Shown here in pieces: positions 50,476 through 58,702 of a stretch of 64,000 nt of DNA. The stretch is taken from assembly GCA_934096985.1 (NCBI GenBank), contig CAKONC010000002.1, forward strand, positions 62,001 to 126,000. The letters are read 5' to 3'. The first letter of the stretch is position 1, and each line of letters starts with the position of its first letter. The notes beneath the pieces were generated by a model. The model did not search any database. It worked only from the letters and a program-made list of their open reading frames with translations, and had not been told where the DNA came from. This stretch comes from an uncultured Bacilli bacterium (lineage in GTDB: Bacteria; Bacillota_I; Bacilli_A; RF39; UBA660). The translations under genes and the position numbers were made by a program.

Positions 50476-51192
50476 CTAAATAAACCTTAATAATATAATT
50501 ATTATTACACCTAATATAATACCATAATAGGTATATCTATTTTTAATATTTTCAATAACTTCTTTAAATAATTCAAAAATAGTCAAATAAATTAACATTC
50601 CTAAAGTAAAACTTAATAAATACGTAGTAATAACTTCAGAAATATTTCCTATAAATAGATTTATTAATCCACCAACAAGACCTGATATGGTAAGAATAAA
50701 TATATTAAAATTATTTTCTTTTTTTAAATTACTACCAATTTGAAATCCTAAAGGTAAATTATGTAGACCAATGCCTAAACACATAAACATTCCCGATTTA
50801 AAATCTTTTATTGCTACATTATATAATGCCATATTTTCAAGTATATTATGTAATAATAAAGCAATTATGGTAATAGTTCCAATATGGTTCAAATGATTAT
50901 CATGTTCTTTTTTATTATCATTTTTATCTTTATGATGATGGTCATGCTGCGGAACAAAAAAATCTAATATTTTTAATAAAACTAAACCGAGTAAAATAAA
51001 TAAAAGAGCATAAAAGTTAAATGATTCACTTATTTCAGGTAATATATCAAAAATAATTAAATATAGCAAAATTACAAATGATAATGCTATAGATAAAATA
51101 TTTATGTTTTTATTTCCTTTGCATATCTTATTAAAAAGTATTCCCATTAAAAAGAAAACACCAGTAATAACAGTTAATAACAATGCTTTCAC
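50476..51192 (-). CDS. ZIP-family metal transporter
   Basis: 238 residues, seven or eight helices. A His-rich cytosolic loop (HDHHHKDKND...EHDNHLNH, about 85-105) and the metal-site helices ALLLHNILENMALYNV and GIGLHNLPLGFQIGS match ZIP helices IV and V, although the second reads HNLPLG instead of HNxPEG, so one ligand differs. Imports zinc or another divalent metal. Not obviously part of an operon with its neighbours. Confidence 0.88.
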   Translation of the reverse strand: MKALLLTVITGVFFLMGILFNKICKGNKNINILSIALSFVILLYLIIFDILPEISESFNFYALLFILLGLVLLKILDFFVPQHDHHHKDKNDNKKEHDNHLNHIGTITIIALLLHNILENMALYNVAIKDFKSGMFMCLGIGLHNLPLGFQIGSNLKKENNFNIFILTISGLVGGLINLFIGNISEVITTYLLSFTLGMLIYLTIFELFKEVIENIKNRYTYYGIILGVIIIILLRFI

Positions 51193-51271
51193 TACTAATC
51201 ACCAAGTATATTTTAGCAAATTCTAATGTAAATGTCTATCAAACAAAAAAGAAAAACAATTAAGTTCTTCT

Positions 51272-51952
51272 CTAATTATTAATAATTAATTTTACATTTG
51301 CAGTAATATCTTCATCAAAAAAACTGGAATCAAAATTAAGACTTTGTACCATTGCCGAATAGTTAACATTATTTTTCAAAATTTCAAGTATTTTTTTAGA
51401 GTAATACCTAGGCACATATCCAATTTCATACCTTTCGTTATTTTCATCTACATAAAGTACTTTAATAGCATTTTCATCTTTAACATTATTTTCTGGTTCT
51501 AATAACAATTTATCATTAATTTTAAGCATTTTTCGACATTTCAAAATATCTTTACTATGTCTTGTCCCAGCTACATCAAAAATAATCTTATTCAAATTAA
51601 AAGCTGGAACAAATTCATAATTATCAGTTAATAATCTTCCCTTGGTAGCAATTAAAATGTCAATTTCACTAGAGTTAATATCCAAATTATACCAATTTAA
51701 AATTTCCAAATAATCCTTTCTTTTAGAATTAGGTAATCTTGATGCAATATTAGTAAATAGTGATTCACTTTCATATGTTTTTGTTATATCTTCAAAACCA
51801 GGATAAAATTTAAAGCCATTTTTTCTAGCATCATCTAATTCTGGATTAACATATTTAAATATATATTTTTTCTCGTCTTTTTGAAGAATTCCAATTTTAA
51901 ATCTCCTTCTAGAAACTGGCTCTTTCCAAATTAACCATAATTCAATTTTCAT
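51272..51952 (-). CDS. HIRAN-domain protein
   Basis: 226 residues. The C-terminal half (AGTRHSKDILKCRKMLKINDKLLLEPENNVKDENAIKVLYVDENNERYEIGYVPRYYSKKILEIL, about 130-195) is a HIRAN domain (AGT.H...L..G..L.L..EP.N..D.NAI.V......IGYVP), which binds 3'-DNA ends in HLTF. The N-terminal half (KIELWLIWKEPVSRRRFKIGILQKDEKKYIFKY) resembles the HipA N-terminal strand pair. Standalone HIRAN proteins are of uncertain function, perhaps linked to DNA damage. Good AAAGGAAA site. Confidence 0.82.
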   Translation of the reverse strand: MKIELWLIWKEPVSRRRFKIGILQKDEKKYIFKYVNPELDDARKNGFKFYPGFEDITKTYESESLFTNIASRLPNSKRKDYLEILNWYNLDINSSEIDILIATKGRLLTDNYEFVPAFNLNKIIFDVAGTRHSKDILKCRKMLKINDKLLLEPENNVKDENAIKVLYVDENNERYEIGYVPRYYSKKILEILKNNVNYSAMVQSLNFDSSFFDEDITANVKLIINN

Positions 51953-52032
51953 ATATATTTCCTTTATATTATATGTATTATATATATTTTTTTATTTTAT
52001 AAAATTCCATAATCCCCCATTTCATTTATTAA

Positions 52033-52674
52033 CTAACACTCATGAACATTGTCAACATTTAATGTAGCATGGTAACTAACACTTTCATTTACCTTTTGCT
52101 CTACATCAGGAAAATAATTAAATGTTATAATTGCTTTGTAAGAAATAGTTTTATTAATCCTTTTTGTAGTATATATTTCATGATTTATATTATCAATATT
52201 TAGTTTGATTGGAACATCTAATTTGCCAGTATATTTAGTAATATCCATATTATCTATTATTGGAGTAAAATCTTCATTATCCTCTTTTTTTAGTATGCTT
52301 AAACTAAGTTCTGGTCTTGGATAACTAGTATAATCAAACATAGCTTCATCTGGCATAACTAAATAAACATTATAACAATACTTAGCTTTAGCCTTAGTAG
52401 TATCAAGCATTACATCAATAGTTGTATTACCACTTATAGAGTGACCTATGTCCTTAATAAAATTATAATCTGTGGCACGCAAACTTATATCATGATCACT
52501 TTTAATTTGGAGTGTGTCAACCCCCTTTGATCTAACATCAATATTAAAATTACCGTAATGAAAATCACTTGTTACAAAATAAGCATAAGTACTTACTACC
52601 ACAAGCATCAAAAACATAAAAATAAAAAGTATTAAATAAACTTGAGTTTTTAGTTTTTTATTATCTTTCATCAT
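52033..52674 (-). CDS. Exported protein with SipW/TasA-type signal (first of three downstream)
   Basis: 213 residues. N-terminal helix VYLILFIFMFLMLVVVSTYAYF, ending in TYAYF, the aromatic form of the TasA/camelysin signal (T-x-A-x-F). The body is a beta-rich domain (YGNFNIDVRSKGVDTLQI, KYCYNVYLVMPDEA, ISYKAIITFNYFPDVEQKVNESVSYHATLNV), similar to TasA-like matrix or camelysin proteins. Membrane-attached or secreted. It lies downstream of the two similar genes at 52812 and 53594 but beyond a terminator. Confidence 0.72.
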   Translation of the reverse strand: MMKDNKKLKTQVYLILFIFMFLMLVVVSTYAYFVTSDFHYGNFNIDVRSKGVDTLQIKSDHDISLRATDYNFIKDIGHSISGNTTIDVMLDTTKAKAKYCYNVYLVMPDEAMFDYTSYPRPELSLSILKKEDNEDFTPIIDNMDITKYTGKLDVPIKLNIDNINHEIYTTKRINKTISYKAIITFNYFPDVEQKVNESVSYHATLNVDNVHEC

Positions 52675-52754
52675 ATGCCTCTATTCTATAAATAATATAT
52701 CAAAAATGAATATAATTTTCAATACAATTTAGCAATTTAACAATCACAAAAAAA

Positions 52755-52769
52755 CGACCTAAAAGGCCG
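52755..52769 (-). terminator. Terminator of the 231-aa TasA-like gene
   Basis: Minus strand CGGCCT, short loop, AGGTCG (one G-U) then TTTTTTT; an outer TTAACAAT/ATTGTTAA pairing extends the stem. Confidence 0.8.
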
Positions 52770-52811
52770 ATTTTTATATTATTAAATTGTTAACTTTTAA
52801 TATAACTACTA

Positions 52812-53507
52812 TTAATTTGAAGTTGTACTACAATTTGATGAGTTTGTATCAGCATAGAATTTACCAGCAAATGATTTAGCAGCTAAAGCTGATTGGTCGA
52901 TTGTTGGGAAATTATAGAAACTAACAGTGAAATTAACTACTTGAGTAGTTGTTGTATTGCTAGCTGAAATTGTAGCACTACCAACAGTTATAGCAGTTTC
53001 TTCACCTGTTGCATCTTTAAATTCATCAAAAGTTCCTGCTGTTTTAGTTAAAGTAACACCAGTAGTTCCTTCACCTAAAGAAATTGTATAAGGAAACTCA
53101 TTTGTAGTTCCAGCAGTAACTGGAGTTTCACCAGCGCCATAAATAGAAGAACCACTATCATATGCATACTTAATAACATAAGTACATGTAGTAGTTGTTT
53201 TAGGATCTTCAGCTTTTAATGTAGCAGTTAATGATGCAGTTTCATTATTACCATCATAAGTTCCTACTTTAACACCTTCAGCACCAGTACCTTTTAACAT
53301 TTCTGCACCAGCAACATTTAACTTAATAGATGCAGAAGTTACAATAAATGAAGATGCTTTAGCAGCTTCAGTAGTAACGTTAACACCTGCTCTATTTGTA
53401 GTTTGGATATCAAATGATCCGAAATATGCAAATGTTGCTCCAACAACTGCAACTAATAATGTAGCTACTGCAATAACAGTTAACAATAAAGTATTTTTCT
53501 TTTCCAC
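52812..53507 (-). CDS. TasA-like abundant surface/matrix protein
   Basis: 231 residues. Signal segment LLLTVIAVATLLVAVVGATFAYFGSFD with the G-A-T-F-A-Y-F end typical of SipW-dependent proteins. The mature part is Ala/Thr/Ser-rich beta strands with three or four Cys (TTTCTYVIKYAYDS, SNCSTTSN). Codon use is less AT-rich than in neighbours (many GCA/GCT, ACT/ACA, GGA), as in highly expressed genes. Own terminator. Likely an extracellular fibre or matrix component (inference). Confidence 0.72.
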   Translation of the reverse strand: MEKKNTLLLTVIAVATLLVAVVGATFAYFGSFDIQTTNRAGVNVTTEAAKASSFIVTSASIKLNVAGAEMLKGTGAEGVKVGTYDGNNETASLTATLKAEDPKTTTTCTYVIKYAYDSGSSIYGAGETPVTAGTTNEFPYTISLGEGTTGVTLTKTAGTFDEFKDATGEETAITVGSATISASNTTTTQVVNFTVSFYNFPTIDQSALAAKSFAGKFYADTNSSNCSTTSN

Positions 53508-53565
53508 TTCTTCCTATCTCCTTTCTATTATAAATTTATCACAAATTATAATCATAAATCAAGTC

Positions 53566-53607
53566 CTTTAAGCAATTTTTTTAATTTTATTTTTTATTTG
53601 CTTAAAG
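53566..53607 (-). terminator. Hairpin at the end of the 359-aa gene
   Basis: CTTTAAGCAA / TTGCTTAAAG, 10 bp, with a long AT loop; overlaps the gene's last codons. Confidence 0.5.
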
Positions 53608-54673
53608 TAACGGCTCCTGTTGAGGAATTTATATTAATATTAATTCCTGTTATATCAAGTATAGCAAGAGATTCTCCACCAGTAATAACGTAGGATGCTG
53701 GCACACTATATGAACTTGTAGGTGCTACTGTGCTATACGAAGTTAAAGAGTTTGTTTTTATCAGTTTGTTTACAGTTGTATAGTAAGTGTATGCACAATT
53801 TTGTAAATATTCATTTGCACTGCACGTAGTTGCAGCTCTAGTAGTAACGGACGCGCTTGCTCCACTTTGAATATGAACTGTTGTTTCATACGATTTGTTA
53901 TTATAATCAATATTTAAATTATAAGTTCCCACAGGAACATTAGAAAGTGTATAAGCTCCACTTGAGGATGTAGCTTTAATTGTATTATTTTGAATAGATA
54001 AAGTAGCCCCACTAACAGCGGTTCCATCAACTTTAACAGTGCCTTTTAAATTGTATAAAGATTTACCCACTAAAGGGACCTGTTCTATATTAACATCAAG
54101 TAAAATAGCTTTACCATCTAACTCATCTGGAGTTTCTGGATTAAGCCATGCTTTTATATAATAAGTCTTATTTACACTTCCTGCAGCAAAATTTGCAAAA
54201 GAAAGTAAATACACATCATTATAATGATCTGATGTATCTACACTTAATAAAGGAAGCTCTGCTATTGAAACAGGCCCAGCAATCGGTGTAGTCGAAGATG
54301 CAGAATCAAATATAGCTATTCTTACAAATTCAAGTGGTAATAAATCACTTTTAGTTAATCCATATGAAGATAATGAATCAGTAGAATAACCTATATTTAA
54401 AGTATAAAAAACTGTATAAACATTTTGTTTTGATATTGCTACCTTGGCATAAGTTGTTTGATTTATTCCCTCTTCATCACTAAGGGGCATAACCTGAGCA
54501 TTGGTAATTTGTGTGTATGATAAAGTAGCATTTAAATTTCCAGTTACAATAGTTTGGGCTGTCGTTGAAACTGAAATTTTAGATAAATAAGAATATGATG
54601 TTCCTATAGAAATGCAAGTTAAAGAAATAACTGCAAGAAAAACAACAATTACTGGACTAGCATTTCTCTTCAT
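53594..54673 (-). CDS. Exported protein with SipW-type signal and a carboxypeptidase-regulatory-like domain
   Basis: 359 residues from ATG at 54673 (AGGTGAAGGG upstream); the longer frame starts with GTG. Signal helix VIVVFLAVISLTCISIGTSYSYL ends in the TasA-like GTSYSYL. Residues about 40-190 are a beta domain with putative fibre fold (TAQTIVTGNLNATLSYTQITNAQVMPL). Residues about 200-265, YNLKGTVKVDGTAVSGATLSIQNNTIKATSSSGAYTLSNVPVGTYNLNI, form one CarboxypepD_reg/PEGA-like beta sandwich. C-terminus ITGINININSSTGAVTLSK. Surface or matrix protein, coordinate role with the 231-aa protein inferred. Confidence 0.72.
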   Translation of the reverse strand: MKRNASPVIVVFLAVISLTCISIGTSYSYLSKISVSTTAQTIVTGNLNATLSYTQITNAQVMPLSDEEGINQTTYAKVAISKQNVYTVFYTLNIGYSTDSLSSYGLTKSDLLPLEFVRIAIFDSASSTTPIAGPVSIAELPLLSVDTSDHYNDVYLLSFANFAAGSVNKTYYIKAWLNPETPDELDGKAILLDVNIEQVPLVGKSLYNLKGTVKVDGTAVSGATLSIQNNTIKATSSSGAYTLSNVPVGTYNLNIDYNNKSYETTVHIQSGASASVTTRAATTCSANEYLQNCAYTYYTTVNKLIKTNSLTSYSTVAPTSSYSVPASYVITGGESLAILDITGINININSSTGAVTLSK

Positions 54674-54712
54674 ACCCTTCACCTATTATAAATAATAACA
54701 CATTTTTTATTC

Positions 54713-55078
54713 CTAAACAATATCTTTAAAATCTATTTTACTCTTTTCTAAATTTTCTAAATAAAATTTTTCTAAACTTGATAAATTATAATTTTTAAAT
54801 AATTTTATTTCTTTAATAAATGCATCATTTACAAAATTTCGTATCTTATTATCAGAAATTGATAAAAGTCTTAAGGTACAAAAAAAGTCATCCTTTACTT
54901 TGACAAAAAAATTATTCTCAAAAGCATTTTTTTCTAAACACATATTTATAATTTTTTGATATTTTTTAATTTGGTAATTTAATTTTTGCTTTAGTTTTTT
55001 ATTCTTAATTTTAAAATATATGTTTTTTAATTTAAAAACTAATCTATTTGCACTTTCATATACATTTTTATATTCCAT
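54713..55078 (-). CDS. Small helical protein of unknown function
   Basis: 121 residues. Start chosen at ATG 55078: AGGTGG, eight bases upstream, is the only ribosome site and lies in the 3' arm of the preceding terminator hairpin. The protein is Lys/Asn/Phe-rich and almost wholly helical (YESANRLVFKLKNIYFKIKNKKLKQKLNYQIKKYQKIINMCLE), no helix long enough for a membrane. No family recognised. Follows the RNase J-like gene. Confidence 0.65.
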   Translation of the reverse strand: MEYKNVYESANRLVFKLKNIYFKIKNKKLKQKLNYQIKKYQKIINMCLEKNAFENNFFVKVKDDFFCTLRLLSISDNKIRNFVNDAFIKEIKLFKNYNLSSLEKFYLENLEKSKIDFKDIV

Positions 55079-55087
55079 AAAAAAAAC

Positions 55088-55108
55088 CACCTATTTTTAT
55101 TATAGGTG
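55088..55108 (-). terminator. Terminator of the RNase J-like gene, doubling as ribosome site
   Basis: CACCTAT, ATAAAAATA-type loop, ATAGGTG, then TTTTTTTT ending at the ATG of the next gene. The AGGTGG of the 3' arm is the ribosome site of the 121-aa gene. Confidence 0.75.
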
Positions 55109-55120
55109 TATTTAGCTTAT

Positions 55121-56755
55121 TTATACTTCTTGAACAACTGCAATTATCATTGGCTTACATTCAGTTTCTTCATATAGATAAGCACCAAGTTCTTCTCTAA
55201 TTTGAGTCCTGATTAAATTATAATCAACATATTTTGGAGTTATATTATTAGTTATAACCTTTTCACAAATTCTTTTGATTTCTTCAATCATTTCTTTGGA
55301 ATCTTTTACATAAATAAATCCTCTTGTAACAATTTCAGGACCCACTAATAAAACCTTATCTTTTTTAGAAACTGTAGCACTTATTAAAACAATACCATTT
55401 TCGGCAAGAACCTCTCTATCTTTGATGACTAAATCTCCAATATCATCTGAACTTTTTCCATCAATAAATATATCATCAACATTAATATGTTCAAACTTAT
55501 CATCAATAGCTTTGTCTTTAATATTTATAACATCACCATTTTGTTTAAGCAAAATATTTTCAGCTTTTTTGCCAAGGCTTAAAGCCACATTTGCATTTCC
55601 AACCATATAACGATAATCACCCTTAACTGGAACATAATAAAGTGGATTTACAAGTTTTAGCATAAGCATAATGTCCTCTTTAGAGGCATGCTGTAAAATA
55701 GAATATTTTTTTGGAATATCAATTACATTACAACCATACTTAGCAAGTTCATTTTCCATTTTAACAAATAGTTTTTCACTACTATCATATTTTGGCTCAG
55801 CAAAAATTATTGTATCTGATGTAAGTAAATTAACATATTTGTCATATCCAGTATAAATTTTGTTAATGTTAGCATAAGGATTAGCTCTATCATCACTTAT
55901 CAAGATAATCACATTATCATCTTTTAAATTTGATAAATCCCCAATAATATCTGGTTCAGTAACTAAATAGTTATTAGCAATTGCGTAACTTATTACACTT
56001 TGAAGTTTTTTGCCCATTACAACAATTTTACGATGAGTTCCCGCTGCAGCATGAAAAATTTCTTCTATTGTATATAAATGATCTGGTAAAACAGAAAATA
56101 TAATTCTTTTTTCATTATGTTTAATTACATCTTTAAAAAAATCAATTAATTTATGTTTCGGAGATGTATGACCTGGATTTTCTGAAAAGATAGATTCACT
56201 TAATAAACAAAGTACTCCTTGCTTACCAACGTATGCAATCTTTCCTAAATCCATTTCATAACTACCCATCATACCTGGATCAATTGTAAAATCACCAGTA
56301 TAGCAAATACTTCCATCACTTGTATATAAAACATACATTACTGCATCAGGAATGCTGTGAGACATAGTTATAGGAAATATAGAGCATTTTCCAAAATTTA
56401 TTTTTTTATGGGCTTTTATTTCAACAATATTTTCCTCATTTACGCCATCTAATGTTAAACAAAACTTTGTAAACTTTGTAGCATATATTTTTATATTAGG
56501 AATTTGACTAATTAAATCACACACACTTCCCATATTTTCTTGATGACCATGGGTTATAAAAACACCTTTTATTCTTTTTTGATTCTTTATTAAATATGAA
56601 AAATCAGGAATTATGTAGTCTATACCAAGTAAATTACCCGTAGCGTATTTTAATCCGCAATCAAAAACAAATATGTCATCATCGACTTCAACAACATAAC
56701 AGTTTTTTCCATTTTCATCTAAACCGCCCAAGCCAAAAATTTTTATATTACACAT
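55121..56755 (-). CDS. rnjB: RNase J-like protein with degenerate metal motif (J2-like)
   Basis: 544 residues from ATG at 56755, since upstream residues do not fit the family. Layout is RNase J: beta-lactamase core, beta-CASP (residues about 200-380), C-terminal domain. But HxHxDH is HGHQEN (68-73): Asp to Glu and the last His to Asn. The HGE segment is VKGDYRY rather than VHGEYRH. SHSIPDA and YTGDFTID are conserved. RNase J2 of Bacillus similarly lacks parts of the motif and serves mainly as partner of J1, so a J2-like non-catalytic or weakly active role is likely. No J1 gene in the window. It handles mRNA decay and rRNA maturation in that complex. Confidence 0.85.
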   Translation of the reverse strand: MCNIKIFGLGGLDENGKNCYVVEVDDDIFVFDCGLKYATGNLLGIDYIIPDFSYLIKNQKRIKGVFITHGHQENMGSVCDLISQIPNIKIYATKFTKFCLTLDGVNEENIVEIKAHKKINFGKCSIFPITMSHSIPDAVMYVLYTSDGSICYTGDFTIDPGMMGSYEMDLGKIAYVGKQGVLCLLSESIFSENPGHTSPKHKLIDFFKDVIKHNEKRIIFSVLPDHLYTIEEIFHAAAGTHRKIVVMGKKLQSVISYAIANNYLVTEPDIIGDLSNLKDDNVIILISDDRANPYANINKIYTGYDKYVNLLTSDTIIFAEPKYDSSEKLFVKMENELAKYGCNVIDIPKKYSILQHASKEDIMLMLKLVNPLYYVPVKGDYRYMVGNANVALSLGKKAENILLKQNGDVINIKDKAIDDKFEHINVDDIFIDGKSSDDIGDLVIKDREVLAENGIVLISATVSKKDKVLLVGPEIVTRGFIYVKDSKEMIEEIKRICEKVITNNITPKYVDYNLIRTQIREELGAYLYEETECKPMIIAVVQEV

Positions 56756-56828
56756 TATTATCACTCTTTTCTTTAAAGTTTCTCTTGGTAAACTAATTCT
56801 ATCAAAAAAGTGATAATTTTGCAAGTTC

Positions 56829-57596
56829 TTATTTCTTTTCAGAAATTAGCTTTGATAATGAATATACTTTTAAATCATGATACTTTAAACTAATTAATAA
56901 GAGTTTAAAATTTGATAAAGATAAATTATCATCAATAAAAATTATGTCCCCACTTGAAATATTATCTTTTAAATAGATATTAGAGTTATTAATTTTATAA
57001 GTTGGTTTTACTAAGTAATAATTATTATTTAGACAATATTTATCTATATTACTTTCCACAATACATATATTTTTATTTAAATTGTGATCTTTTAAAAGTT
57101 TATCGACTTTTTCAAAATTAATCTCATCATAGTTTATTTGTTCAAAAATCGACTTTTTAGAAAATGAATTTGTATCAACAAGTTTTGTAATATCAAGTTT
57201 ATCAATATTTTTTAAAACCTCATCATTATTATTAATTAATATTGCTACACCACCCTTTATATAATTTGCTTTATTTATAATATATTTTTTATTTTGTTCA
57301 AGAGATACTTCAGGAACTATTTCATTAAAAACTATTTTATCTTTTTGAAACAGATTTTCTTTCTTCATATTGTAATAACTTTCTAAAACATTTACTTTAA
57401 GACCATTTACTCCCGGAACAATATAATTATCAGTTATAACCGCATTTACATACTCTTTTTCATAATTACTTTTTTTACTATTTATCTCTTTCATTAAACC
57501 ACTTTTATTAATAACTAATGTGGATATTTTATCGGCATAGTAAAAACTTGTCACTATTAAAATTAAAACTAATAAATAACTTAAAAAATTTTTCAT
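56829..57596 (-). CDS. Membrane-anchored protein with polysaccharide-deacetylase-like ends
   Basis: 255 residues from ATG at 57596. One N-terminal helix (FLSYLLVLILIVTSFYYADKIS), then extracellular sequence. The segment NYIVPGVNGLKVNVLESYYNMKK and the C-terminal SGDIIFIDDNLSLSNFKLLLISLKYHDLKVYSLSKLI resemble the front and back of polysaccharide deacetylases of gut Bacilli (IIPG.NG..VN...SY..M; GDII..........L...LK..GY....LS.L). The catalytic Asp-Asp and His-x-x-x-His motifs in the middle are missing, so no enzyme activity is expected. Weak ribosome site. Confidence 0.55.
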   Translation of the reverse strand: MKNFLSYLLVLILIVTSFYYADKISTLVINKSGLMKEINSKKSNYEKEYVNAVITDNYIVPGVNGLKVNVLESYYNMKKENLFQKDKIVFNEIVPEVSLEQNKKYIINKANYIKGGVAILINNNDEVLKNIDKLDITKLVDTNSFSKKSIFEQINYDEINFEKVDKLLKDHNLNKNICIVESNIDKYCLNNNYYLVKPTYKINNSNIYLKDNISSGDIIFIDDNLSLSNFKLLLISLKYHDLKVYSLSKLISEKK

Positions 57597-57664
57597 CAAT
57601 AAAGTATATGAAATTAAAAAAATCTTTATTAAAAATAAAAAAATTTAATTTAAAATTATTTAAA

Positions 57665-58018
57665 TTAAATTTTCTTTTTAATACGTTTTATACTTTTATG
57701 TGGATCTGTTAATAATGCTTCTTGTAAATCTTTATCTTTTCGAAGTTCATTAATAAATTCAACTTCTTCTTTAGAAAAAGATTGATACTTTTGCACACTT
57801 TCATCCACATATTCAACAATTACATCTGTACCAAGTAAATAATCTGCACTTACTCCAAGAGTATACATAATTTCTATCAAAGTATCAATTTTAGGATTAC
57901 GTTTTTCCTTTTCATATAAACTTATTGCAGATTTTGAAACACCCACAAGTTTACCTAATTCAGATGAGCTTAAATTACAATTTTCTCTTGCTTCTTTTAA
58001 TCTTTTCCCTACTAACAT
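57665..58018 (-). CDS. XRE-family transcriptional regulator
   Basis: 117 residues. A clear helix-turn-helix: GKRLKEARENCNLSSSELGKLVGVSKSAISLYEKEKRNPKIDTLIEIMYTLGVSADYLLG (4-63). A short C-terminal tail (FSKEEVEFINELRKDKDLQEAL) may be a dimerisation or sensing part. Monocistronic, about 130 bp after ssb; target unknown. Confidence 0.93.
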   Translation of the reverse strand: MLVGKRLKEARENCNLSSSELGKLVGVSKSAISLYEKEKRNPKIDTLIEIMYTLGVSADYLLGTDVIVEYVDESVQKYQSFSKEEVEFINELRKDKDLQEALLTDPHKSIKRIKKKI

Positions 58019-58144
58019 AATTATAATACTTTCCTTTAATGGTTTAAGTATAAAACAAGGAAAATCAATTTTGGAGTAAGTTAACCATAGGTAAACATTT
58101 ATTAATAATTTCTTTGAAAGTTTACATATTTTTACACAAAATTA

Positions 58145-58519
58145 TTATTTATTTTTCTTTTTTGAAGATGTTTCTTTAGTGTTTTCTTCATCTTTGGTTT
58201 TTGCAGATGATGATAAAAATGTTACTCTTTCTGCAACCACATCAGTAACATATACTTTTTTGTTTTCCTGATTTTCATAAGAACTTGATTGAAGTCTTCC
58301 TTTAATGCCAATAACATCACCAACTTTGCAATATTCACCTATTGCTCCAGCTATCCCGTTCCATAAAGTACACTTAATAAAATCAGTTTCATAGATGCCG
58401 TCTGCGTTTTTGTAATTACGATTAACAGCTACAACAATATGAGTAACTTGTTTACCATTTTCAGTTTTTACAACCTCAGGATTAAAAGTAAGTCTTCCTA
58501 CTAAAACAACGCTGTTCAT
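58145..58519 (-). CDS. ssb: Single-stranded DNA-binding protein
   Basis: 124 residues. NSVVLVGRLTFNPEVVKTENGKQVTHIVVAVNRNYKNADGIYETDFIKCTLWNG is the OB-fold start of SSB. The C-terminal tail is short and basic (ETSSKKKNK) and lacks the usual acidic DDDIPF tip that recruits partner proteins, so this may be a second, minor SSB with the replication SSB elsewhere. Not next to rpsF/rpsR, as the main gene usually is. Strong AAAGGAGG site. Confidence 0.93.
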   Translation of the reverse strand: MNSVVLVGRLTFNPEVVKTENGKQVTHIVVAVNRNYKNADGIYETDFIKCTLWNGIAGAIGEYCKVGDVIGIKGRLQSSSYENQENKKVYVTDVVAERVTFLSSSAKTKDEENTKETSSKKKNK

Positions 58520-58676
58520 TTATCCTCCTTTCAAAAAAGAATATAGCAAATAAAAGAAAAAAAGAAAAAAGTCTAATTTTCAAATTTTGTATTAAGAAAA
58601 TTTTAATTTTGAATTAAAAAATTATAATTATAAATCAAAAGTTTACAAGAAACTTAAAATTTATTAAAAATAAAAA

Positions 58677-58702
58677 GAATAGTTATTTTACGTAAACTAT
58701 TC
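58677..58702 (-). terminator. Terminator of sufB
   Basis: GAATAGTT / AACTATTC with a T-run (TTTTTATTTTT) on the minus strand; overlaps the last codon and stop of sufB. Confidence 0.8.
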
